8,709 bases of DNA, from positions 1-8,709 of the forward strand of contig JAQVZT010000098.1 in NCBI GenBank assembly GCA_028708055.1. Reading direction: 5' to 3'. The translations under genes and the position numbers were made by a program. Positions 1 through 5,294 of the stretch are shown in pieces (positions within the stretch are counted from its first letter, which is position 1; each line of letters opens with the position of its first letter). Below the pieces are notes generated by a model that ran no database searches, had not been told where the DNA came from, and worked only from the letters and a program-made list of their open reading frames with translations. This stretch comes from Methanothrix sp. (lineage in GTDB: Archaea; Halobacteriota; Methanosarcinia; Methanotrichales; Methanotrichaceae).

Positions 1-110
1 GAAAACTCACGGGCGGAAAGCCCCAGCTCCCTGAAAACCTCCCTGAGGGTCTCTCGCAGCCTCTCATCTGACTGGAAGGCGGCCCGCATCACCCGTTCCA
101 CATTTGGCAT
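1..110 (-). CDS. N-terminal fragment of an unidentified protein, cut by the window edge
   Basis: Read on the minus strand from an ATG at 110-108, the frame stays open to the window edge for 36 codons. It begins MPNVERVMRAAFQSDERLRE and is strongly charged and helical, with a segment near LGLSARE that would suit the lead-in to a helix-turn-helix domain. That is only an impression, and no domain is complete. I chose this start because no in-frame start lies just upstream and there is no clear ribosome binding site. An AT-rich box at about 131-140 sits roughly 25 nt before the ATG, which would fit a leaderless archaeal transcript. The gene is divergent from cysteate synthase, with 190 nt between the two starts. 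The coding call is moderately likely and the regulator idea is weak. Confidence 0.5.
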   Translation of the reverse strand, partial: MPNVERVMRAAFQSDERLRETLREVFRELGLSAREF

Positions 111-300
111 ATTGTTGGATAACGTGAACCAATTATTTCTACTTTTGGGTAGAATGATGACCCCTCCGGCAAAACATTAATATCCTGGACGGCCAGCATT
201 TGGGCCAATAGTATTCCAGAGATTCTTGATTTTCACAAATGGGACACTTTTTGTCTCAAAATAGAAAATGTTATATTCTCCATTTGGAGACGTTGCCTCT

Positions 301-1554
301 ATGGGCGAATATCTGCTCCGATGTGTGAGCGACGGATCAGTACAACCTGCTTATTCCCTGAGCTGTCCCCATGATAGCTCGCTTCTGCGTGCCGATTACC
401 TGGCCAGACAAATCCAGCCCAGGAGCCTGCCAGGCATCTGGCGATTTTTGGACTGGCTTCCGGTCCGGGGAACGATCATCGGGGCAGAAGGAGCACCCGT
501 GACCTACAAGAGCCTTGGCCTAGCCAGGGAATTGGGCCTCGAAAACCTCTACATTAGCTTTAATGGCTACTGGCCGGAGCGGAAGGCGAAGAATCCCACA
601 TGCAGCTTCAAGGATCTGGAGGCTGCGCCCACCATGCAGAGGCTGTTGGAAAGAGGAGACCATCCCACGCTGGTAGTGGCTTCAGCAGGCAATACCTCTC
701 GCGCATTTGCCCACGTCTCCCTGATCACCGGCCAGCCTCTGGTTCTATTTGTGCCGGAAGGAGCCCTGGAAAGGATGTGGACTGCTCTTTCCTCTGTCGA
801 ATCCGGAGGAAAAGGCAAAGGTGCAGGCACCGATTCGGTGACGCTGATCGCTGTGAAAGGCGATTACTATGATGCGATTTCAATCGCAGAAAAGGTTCAA
901 TCCCTTCCAGGCTTCGCTCCCGAGGGGGGAGCGAGAAACATTGCCCGGCGGGACGGGATGGGAACAGTGATGCTCGACGCCGCCCTCACCCTGGACCAGA
1001 TCCCCAGGCACTACTTCCAGGCGGTAGGAAGCGGCACAGGCGGCATAGCAGCCTGGGAGGCAGCCCTTCGTCTCAGGGCGGACGGCCGCTTCGGCTCCGT
1101 CCTTTGCAGGCTGCATTTGGCCCAGAATCTTCCCAATGCGCCCATTTACTATGCCTGGAAGGGAAAAGAGCCCGAGCCCGTCTGCAATGACATGTTCGAT
1201 GATGTTCTCTTTAACCGCAAGCCTCCCTACGGGATTCCAGGGGGGGTAAAGGACGCGCTGCTGGACACCGGCGGCGAGGTCTACGGCATAACAAACTCGC
1301 AGGCAGCAGCTGCCAGAAAGCTCTTCGAGCAGTCTGAGGAGATAGACATTCTCAATGCTCCGGCAATAGCAGTCGCGGCGCTGGAGCAGGCGATAAGGGC
1401 CGGAAGCGTCCAGCGCAATGAGACTGTTCTTCTCAATATCACCGGCGGAGGCGTCTCCCGAATGATAGAGGATCACAGCTTGCAAATGATCAGGCCGCAA
1501 AAGACCGTCTCCAGCTGGGAGCAGGCGGCAGAATTTTTAGAGGGCAAAAGATGA
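301..1554 (+). CDS. Cysteate synthase (PLP-dependent, coenzyme M biosynthesis)
   Basis: This is a threonine-synthase-like, fold-type II PLP enzyme. The characterised family member replaces the phosphate of O-phosphoserine with sulfite to give L-cysteate, an early step of coenzyme M synthesis in Methanosarcinales and relatives. From the ATG at 301 the protein has 417 residues, close to the size I recall for the Methanosarcina enzyme. Visible motifs are TCSFKDLEA with the likely PLP lysine K104, SAGNT at 128-132, and the phosphate-binding loop GSGTGG at 243-248. An in-frame ATG at 268 would add 11 residues. I prefer 301 because the family starts MG-Y-L-C and GGAGA at 286-290 is well spaced for it. 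The N-terminal cysteines are reduced to C8 and C22, which suggests a lost zinc ribbon. The stop overlaps the next gene. No comDE or sulfopyruvate genes are in view. Confidence 0.9.
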   Translation: MGEYLLRCVSDGSVQPAYSLSCPHDSSLLRADYLARQIQPRSLPGIWRFLDWLPVRGTIIGAEGAPVTYKSLGLARELGLENLYISFNGYWPERKAKNPTCSFKDLEAAPTMQRLLERGDHPTLVVASAGNTSRAFAHVSLITGQPLVLFVPEGALERMWTALSSVESGGKGKGAGTDSVTLIAVKGDYYDAISIAEKVQSLPGFAPEGGARNIARRDGMGTVMLDAALTLDQIPRHYFQAVGSGTGGIAAWEAALRLRADGRFGSVLCRLHLAQNLPNAPIYYAWKGKEPEPVCNDMFDDVLFNRKPPYGIPGGVKDALLDTGGEVYGITNSQAAAARKLFEQSEEIDILNAPAIAVAALEQAIRAGSVQRNETVLLNITGGGVSRMIEDHSLQMIRPQKTVSSWEQAAEFLEGKR

Positions 1555-2333
1555 TGATGATGAATGAGGTCAAATCCGAGGCCACGCCCCTGACGCTAAC
1601 AATCAAAGGCGGCGTAGACAAGGAAGGCCGTCCCGATGGCGTATCCGAGATAGAGATCGCTCCCGGCGAGATAATAGGAATAGTAGGACCCACAGGCTCA
1701 GGCAAGAGCACTCTCATCGCCGATATTGAGCAGTTCGCCTTTGGCGACACCCCTTCCGGCAGGAGAATTTTCATCAACAACCAGCCGCCGGCTGCTGAGC
1801 TGCGCAGCAATCCCAGAAAGAAGCTGGTAGCCCAGCTCTCCCAGAATATGCACTTTCTGGCAGACATGACAGTGGGCGAGTTTCTGCGGATGCATGCCAA
1901 ATCCAGGGGAAAAGACCCTCTGCTGGCAGAGAAGGTCATAGCCCTGGCAAATACACTGACCGGAGAGCCGGTCAATCCCGCCTTTCAGCTCACCATTCTC
2001 AGCGGCGGCCAATCGAGGGCTCTGATGGTTGCCGATATCGCAGTCATCAGCGACTCGCCAATTGTTCTCATCGATGAGATTGAAAATGCCGGGATCAAGA
2101 AGCAGGAAGCGCTTCGCCTTCTGGCAGGGGAAGGAAAGATCGTGGTGGTGGTAACTCATGATCCAATGCTTGCCCTCATGGCCTCCCGCCGCATTGTGAT
2201 GAAGAACGGCAACATGACCAAGGTGATAAGCACCAATGAGGATGAGCAGAGGGTCTTCCGGGATGTGGAAAAGATGGACGGCTGGCTGACTGCGCTGCGC
2301 GAGACCATTCGCCAGGGCGAGGTAGTGGCTTGA
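1551..2333 (+). CDS. Stand-alone ABC-type ATPase of a putative metal-centre module
   Basis: This 260-residue protein is one complete ABC nucleotide-binding domain. Walker A is GPTGSGKST at 46-54, the Q-loop glutamine is near 98 (SQNMHF), the signature LSGGQSRA lies at 150-157, Walker B with the catalytic glutamate is IVLIDE at 171-176, and the H-loop is THD at 202-204. There is no membrane segment and no permease gene nearby, so a soluble role as an energy-coupling or remodelling ATPase is more likely than transport. The reading frame opens with four consecutive ATG codons (1551, 1554, 1557, 1560) overlapping the cysteate synthase stop. GAGGG at 1540-1544 fits the first two best. The stop overlaps the start of the GTPase gene, so translational coupling is likely. 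The substrate is unknown. Confidence 0.8.
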   Translation: MMMMNEVKSEATPLTLTIKGGVDKEGRPDGVSEIEIAPGEIIGIVGPTGSGKSTLIADIEQFAFGDTPSGRRIFINNQPPAAELRSNPRKKLVAQLSQNMHFLADMTVGEFLRMHAKSRGKDPLLAEKVIALANTLTGEPVNPAFQLTILSGGQSRALMVADIAVISDSPIVLIDEIENAGIKKQEALRLLAGEGKIVVVVTHDPMLALMASRRIVMKNGNMTKVISTNEDEQRVFRDVEKMDGWLTALRETIRQGEVVA

Positions 2334-3028
2334 AGATGGTGGTGGTCGCCGGAACGCCCGGGTCCGGCAAGACCTCGGTGCTCATGCATGCTGTAAAGGA
2401 TCTGCTCCGGGCGGGACACAATCCTGCTCTGGTCAAGATCGACTGCATGTGGACTGAGGATGACCTGCGGTTCAGGCGCCTGCAGGTTCCCGTTGCAGTG
2501 GGCCTGGCCAAGGACATGTGCCCGGATCACTATGCCATCTACAACTTCGACGAGATGCTGGATTGGGCTGCTGCCCAGGGGGCGGACATCCTGCTCAATG
2601 AGACTGCCGGGCTATGCCTGCGCTGCGCCCCCTACCCCGACAGGGCTCTGGCCATCTGCGTGATCGATGTCACTACCGGGCCCAACAGCCCCCTCAAGGT
2701 CGGGCCGCTGCTCACCACTGCCGATGCTGCGGTCATGACCAAGGGAGATCTGGTCTCCCAGGCGGAGAGGGAGGTCTTCAGGGAACGGATCCTGGAGGCA
2801 AATCCTGGATGCCGGATCATCGAGGCCAACGGGCTGTCAGGCAAGGGCTCGGCAGAGCTGGCTCAGCTCATGGCCGGCTGGCCGGATATCGAAGGAGAGA
2901 TGGTCCTGCGGCACAACCCTCCTCTGGCTATCTGCACCCTCTGCACCGGGGAGCTGCGCATTGCCAGGGAGCATCACCGGGGTGTGCTGCGCCACCTGGA
3001 CGGATTCATGGAGTACACCGGCGAGTGA
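2330..3028 (+). CDS. HypB/UreG-like G3E-family P-loop GTPase
   Basis: This 232-residue P-loop NTPase resembles the G3E class (HypB, UreG, CobW), which couples GTP hydrolysis to metal delivery into enzymes. Visible are the P-loop GTPGSGKT at 8-15, the segment NETAGLCLRC at 90-99 that corresponds to the E-x-x-G region of HypB-type proteins, and the guanine-specificity motif TKGD at 137-140. Cysteine pairs occur at C96/C99 and, near the C-terminus, C202/C205 (CTLC), suggesting metal or Fe-S binding. The frame starts at TTG 2330, 6 nt after GAGGT at 2319-2323 and overlapping the upstream stop. ATG 2336 is an alternative giving a protein two residues shorter. It lies between an ABC ATPase and an Fe-S protein, which argues for a maturation role. 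The client is unknown. It is not HypB itself, as no hyp genes are present. Confidence 0.75.
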   Translation: MKMVVVAGTPGSGKTSVLMHAVKDLLRAGHNPALVKIDCMWTEDDLRFRRLQVPVAVGLAKDMCPDHYAIYNFDEMLDWAAAQGADILLNETAGLCLRCAPYPDRALAICVIDVTTGPNSPLKVGPLLTTADAAVMTKGDLVSQAEREVFRERILEANPGCRIIEANGLSGKGSAELAQLMAGWPDIEGEMVLRHNPPLAICTLCTGELRIAREHHRGVLRHLDGFMEYTGE

Positions 3029-3052
3029 GGAAGAGAGAGCGAGGAAGAAAGG

Positions 3053-3679
3053 ATGAAGCAGATCGAAAAGCTCCTGCCGGGATACAATTGCGGGGAGTGC
3101 GGCCTTGGTAGCTGCCGGGAGTTTGCCGCCAAGCTGGTTGACGTGGCTGGGCTGGAGAGGTGTCCGATTCTCAGGCAGGAGAGATTCCGAGGCAGGGCCG
3201 AGCAGATCGCTGCCCTTTTGGCCAGCTCGGAGAAGAGCGAGGAGATCATCGGCGTTCTGGACGGGCTGCGGGCGGACTTTGCCCTGGCTCCGCTGCGAGG
3301 CGAGCCCTCCTGCCGGGAGGACCTGCACCCCTTCAATCCGGATGCAAGGCTGAAAGAGGGCGACATCTTCCGCTACCGGCCTCTGGGCTGTCCAATCACC
3401 CATTTTGCCAGGGTTCTCAAGAGCTGGCAGGGGATAGTCACTGTGCACCTGGTCGGGCCGGTGCATCTCTTGCAGGGCCTTCCTGCGCCCGAGGACATCG
3501 GCATCTGCCTCGTGACTGCCTTTGAGGGGACGGTGAGCAGAGGCAGAAGGCCGGAGGTCGGGGAGACGGTTCGATTCCTGCCAGAGCACTGCATGATGCA
3601 GAAGGTGCACTCGGGAGTGGTGGTGCACTCCGAGGGCGAGATGGTGAGGATCGAGGGGATAGATCTGAAGGTGTGGTAG
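3053..3679 (+). CDS. 4Fe-4S motif protein linked to the ATPase/GTPase pair
   Basis: This 208-residue protein starts with a four-cysteine motif, C13-x2-C16-x4-C21-x15-C37, with the last cysteine followed by proline. The spacing matches the short 4Fe-4S domain seen in RnfB and in the corrinoid Fe-S subunit of the acetyl-CoA synthase complex. The remainder, about 90-208, I cannot assign. It contains the stretch RPLGCPITHFA at 109-119, further cysteines at 87, 113, 152 and 180, and a beta-rich C-terminus. The start at 3053 is well supported by GAGGAA at 3041-3046, and the gene begins 24 nt after the GTPase stop. It may act as an Fe-S carrier, scaffold or electron donor for the GTPase/ATPase pair. 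A decayed copy of its C-terminal half lies downstream at 3952-4287. Confidence 0.75.
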   Translation: MKQIEKLLPGYNCGECGLGSCREFAAKLVDVAGLERCPILRQERFRGRAEQIAALLASSEKSEEIIGVLDGLRADFALAPLRGEPSCREDLHPFNPDARLKEGDIFRYRPLGCPITHFARVLKSWQGIVTVHLVGPVHLLQGLPAPEDIGICLVTAFEGTVSRGRRPEVGETVRFLPEHCMMQKVHSGVVVHSEGEMVRIEGIDLKVW

Positions 3680-3734
3680 ATATAAGATTATGTTATAAAT
3701 ATTTAATACAATGGGGGCGCGGAGGGTCACGAAT

Positions 3735-3756
3735 TCCCCATCCTTTAGGGTGGGGA
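3735..3756. repeat. Hairpin, copy 1 of the CCCCATCC palindrome
   Basis: Arms 3735-3743 and 3748-3756 pair over 9 bp with one T:G wobble around the loop TTTA. It stands 55 nt after the stop of the Fe-S gene, so besides being a putative transposon end it could protect or terminate that mRNA. No T-run follows. Confidence 0.7.
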
Positions 3757-3898
3757 TGAAGTGAACCCTCGCCCGGATTTCAATTTCCTGAGATTGATTA
3801 TCAGGGTTCTCTGGAAATCTGATCCAGATTCGCAATTATTCAGGTCCTGAATCAAATGAACCTATGATTTCATCGTTTCTGGATTTCGTCTAAACGAA

Positions 3899-3949
3899 GC
3901 GCGCGGCCCGAAGCATACCCCATCCCTTTAGGGTGGGGTGGCCGCGCGC
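3899..3949. repeat. Two-tier hairpin, copy 2 of the CCCCATCC palindrome
   Basis: The outer arms GCGCGCGGCC (3899-3908) and GGCCGCGCGC (3940-3949) are perfect complements. Inside, ACCCCATCCC (3917-3926) pairs with GGGTGGGGT (3931-3939) around TTTA with one bulged T. The whole 51-nt unit would be extremely stable as RNA or as an extruded single strand, as expected of an IS200/IS605-like terminus. Confidence 0.7.
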
Positions 3950-3951
3950 AG

Positions 3952-4287
3952 TTTGATTTCCGAGGCGCGCCTAAAGAGGGCGAGATCTCCTGCCTCCGGC
4001 TTTTGGGCTGCCCAATCACCCATTTTGCGGAACGTGTCGTGAGACCAGTAGGATATAGTCACCCTGCACCCTGTCGGGCCGGTGCGCCTGCTGCAATGCC
4101 TGTCTGCGCCTGAGGACACCGGCACCCGCGCTGACACGCCGCCTTCGCTGCCGCGGCAGAAGGCCGGAGGCAATGGAGGCGGTGCGAATCCTGCCGGAGC
4201 TTCTCTATGATTCAGAAGTCTCATTCGGGAGTGCTGATGTGCTCAGAGGACGAGATGGTGAGCATCAAGGGAATTGATGCTGTTTAG
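3952..4287 (+). pseudogene. Decayed partial duplicate of the 4Fe-4S motif gene (C-terminal half)
   Basis: The segment aligns along its length with 3332-3679 of the intact Fe-S gene. It opens with FDFRGAPKEG where the intact protein has FNPDARLKEG (residues 94-103), keeps LGCPITHFA exactly, and ends MIQKSHSGVLMCSEDEMV against MMQKVHSGVVVHSEGEMV, closing with TAG at 4285. By my hand alignment the frame is broken by +1 nt between 4030 and 4059, about -8 nt near 4120-4160, and +1 nt at about 4203-4207, which together restore the frame for the last 26 codons. Two codons are missing near the end. The 5' part, including the four-cysteine motif, is absent. Homology starts 2 nt after the large hairpin. 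It is not expected to give a functional protein. Confidence 0.85.
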
Positions 4288-4308
4288 GTTCAATCTGCTA
4301 TGATCTTG

Positions 4309-4353
4309 AAAAAAATGGTCTGCAGGGTTTATTAGTCAACCCGGACCCATTTT
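4309..4353 (-). terminator. Intrinsic-terminator-like hairpin with T7 tract for the zinc-ribbon gene
   Basis: On the minus strand, just after the zinc-ribbon stop codon, AAAATGGGTC pairs with GACCATTTT (one bulge), enclosing an inner stem GGGTT/AACCC with an 8-nt loop. The 3' arm runs directly into seven T residues (A-run 4309-4315 on the plus strand). Archaeal termination needs mainly the T-tract, so this is a good end for that transcript. The 3' flank is the end of the decayed Fe-S copy on the other strand. Confidence 0.6.
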
Positions 4354-4368
4354 ATACCCATTGAACAA

Positions 4369-4554
4369 TCAGTATCTTCTGGGTGGTCTGGCTGGCCTGT
4401 GCTTCTGATAGCAATCGCTGCAGTACACCGGCCTGGAGCCATCGGGCTTGAAGGGAACTTGACATGTCTTTCCGCACTCAGCGCAGGTTGCATCGTGCAT
4501 CTCTCTTGGTCCGCGGTTAAACCCGCCTCTATTGCCGCTTCCGTATCTTTCCAT
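4369..4554 (-). CDS. 61-aa zinc-ribbon mini-protein (C-x2-C / C-x2-C)
   Basis: This small protein has a glycine/arginine-rich N-terminus (GSGNRGGFNRG, residues 6-16) followed by a zinc-ribbon-like core, C24-x2-C27, an additional C31, then C45-x2-C48 in the context VPFKPDGSRPVYCSDCY. From memory this core belongs to a CxxC-type zinc-binding family common in methanogens and also seen in bacteria, with no settled function. The RG-rich tail would fit nucleic-acid binding, which is inference. The ATG at 4554 is preceded by only a weak ribosome-binding site (AAGGT about 15 nt upstream). The gene appears to be an independent unit, with a TATA-like box near 4664-4674, a perfect palindrome in its leader (4577-4593) and a T7 hairpin behind it. 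It is divergent from the thioredoxin gene. Long overlapping frames here are shadows. Confidence 0.8.
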   Translation of the reverse strand: MERYGSGNRGGFNRGPREMHDATCAECGKTCQVPFKPDGSRPVYCSDCYQKHRPARPPRRY

Positions 4555-4576
4555 TTTAATTCACTTACCTTTGGCA

Positions 4577-4593
4577 TCGATTCCAAGAATCGA
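4577..4593. promoter_or_regulatory. Perfect palindrome upstream of the zinc-ribbon gene
   Basis: TCGATTC (4577-4583) and GAATCGA (4587-4593) are exact inverted repeats around CAA. The site lies 23-39 nt before the zinc-ribbon ATG at 4554. It could be a dimeric repressor operator or a small leader hairpin. Function is inferred from position only. Confidence 0.4.
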
Positions 4594-4663
4594 CCCTACT
4601 ACAAAGCATCCCATCAAACTCGATTGACTAGACGATATGCAGCGTTTTGTTAATGGGATGATT

Positions 4664-4674
4664 ATTTGATATAC
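4664..4674 (-). promoter_or_regulatory. Candidate TATA box for the zinc-ribbon gene
   Basis: On the minus strand the sequence reads CGAAAGGTATATCAAATAAT, a purine-rich BRE-like stretch before a TATA-like box, within otherwise mixed-composition DNA. It would start transcription near 4640 and give a leader of about 85 nt containing the palindrome at 4577-4593. The match to consensus is only fair. Confidence 0.3.
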
Positions 4675-4767
4675 CTTTCGGTCTATCCATTTGAGCCGGG
4701 TTTGGCTGCTAATGGCATGCAAAAGCTTGGGTCTTAAAGATATGTACTTGTATTTTGATGGGAGATA

Positions 4768-5256
4768 ATGCGGATGATGATGACCTCAATTACGGGAAAA
4801 ACAGGAAAATCGACAATTTTGGCCCTTGCGATCCTCTGCCTGCTGACTCTGGCCATGATAGGAGACTGCCGGGCAGCCCCCCAAGAGCAAGCGGATGGCA
4901 ACGGTTCGGTCCCGGAGCAGATCTATCCAGATGCACCTATCATCCTGAACGACGATGGCATAGACGAGGCAATCATGAGCTATCCGGATCTCGTCATAGA
5001 CTGCTGGGAGATTGGCTGCCCTCCCTGCAAGCTCATGGACCCAAATATCGACCGGATGGCAGAGGATTATAAAGGCAGGATCGTATTCGCGAAGCTCTGC
5101 ATCGATCGCAATCCAATTTCTATGGCCAGGTATCGCATATCGAGAACTCCAACACTGCTCATTTTCAGGAATGGCACTCTCGTAGCCGATCAGGTGGGCA
5201 ATTATCCGCAGGAGGATCTGGAGAGGATGATCCTCGCCGCGCTTCAGATGCAATGA
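4768..5256 (+). CDS. Exported thioredoxin-like protein with CPPC active site
   Basis: This 162-residue protein starts with a charged N-region, a hydrophobic segment at about 17-32 (ILALAILCLLTLAMIG), and a probable cleavage or lipid-attachment region around GDC34RAAP. The mature part is a thioredoxin fold, with the redox site W80-EIG-C84-P-P-C87 and the cis-proline loop RTPT around P128. CPPC replaces the usual CGPC, and C79 and C111 are additional. It probably acts outside the membrane in thiol-disulfide exchange on secreted proteins. Start choice is uncertain. ATG 4768 lies only 3 nt after GGGAG (4760-4764), while the in-frame ATGs at 4774 and 4777 are better spaced and alter only the first two or three residues. 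It is monocistronic, divergent from the zinc-ribbon gene and convergent with hef. Confidence 0.85.
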   Translation: MRMMMTSITGKTGKSTILALAILCLLTLAMIGDCRAAPQEQADGNGSVPEQIYPDAPIILNDDGIDEAIMSYPDLVIDCWEIGCPPCKLMDPNIDRMAEDYKGRIVFAKLCIDRNPISMARYRISRTPTLLIFRNGTLVADQVGNYPQEDLERMILAALQMQ

Positions 5257-5275
5257 CATTTTCTCTCCGGGGTCC

Positions 5276-5290
5276 CCTGGACACTCCAGG
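5276..5290. terminator. Small hairpin between convergent genes
   Basis: CCTGG (5276-5280) and CCAGG (5286-5290) flank ACACT in the 38-nt gap between the thioredoxin and hef stop codons. It could serve as a transcript end for the plus strand, but the stem is short and no long T-run follows, so this is weak. Confidence 0.25.
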
Positions 5291-5294
5291 CTCT

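Larger units (their letters stand above)
3711..3949 (+). mobile_element. Hairpin-rich relic resembling an IS200/IS605-type element end (no transposase)
   Basis: The segment carries two direct copies of a palindromic motif, CCCCATCC(C)TTTAGGGTGGGG, at about 3736-3755 and 3918-3938. The first is preceded by GAATT and followed by ATGAAGTGAAC. From memory, this combination is typical of the right end of archaeal IS200/IS605/IS1341 elements, which is also the 3' scaffold of TnpB-associated guide RNA. Between the copies lie smaller inverted repeats at 3787-3805, 3816-3830, 3838-3852 and 3873-3897. No tnpA or tnpB reading frame is present, so this would be a non-autonomous or decayed element. Boundaries are approximate. 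The right edge at 3949 coincides with the start of homology in the neighbouring pseudogene. A structured noncoding RNA is an alternative reading. Confidence 0.45.

Noticed and set aside
880..1500. 206-codon minus-strand open frame inside cysteate synthase
   Set aside because: The plus strand encodes a clear enzyme over the same bases. The antisense protein has no motif or sensible start context.
3711..3764. 17-codon plus-strand frame ending in the first palindrome (MGARRVTNSPSFRVGMK)
   Set aside because: It looks like translated transposon-end DNA, of the kind often misannotated. No ribosome binding site supports it.
2837..3835. 332-codon minus-strand open frame across the GTPase, Fe-S gene and hairpin region
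   Set aside because: It is antisense to two well-supported genes, runs into the hairpin relic, shows no recognisable domain and has unnatural composition.
3928..4224. 98-codon minus-strand open frame
   Set aside because: It lies opposite the decayed Fe-S copy, starts in the large hairpin region, and the DNA is fully explained by the pseudogene.
3680..4368. tRNA, rRNA or CRISPR array in the gene-free stretch
   Set aside because: I found no cloverleaf with a T-loop consensus, no regularly spaced repeats and no rRNA-like sequence. Repeats, pseudogene and terminator account for it.
4332..4586. 84-codon minus-strand frame overlapping the zinc-ribbon gene
   Set aside because: The overlapping 61-codon frame has the CxxC pairs and family-like core. 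This one is its frame-shifted shadow.
5269..5277. GGGGTCCCC as a hairpin terminator
   Set aside because: The one-base spacer cannot form a loop, so only the neighbouring CCTGG/CCAGG stem is sterically possible.
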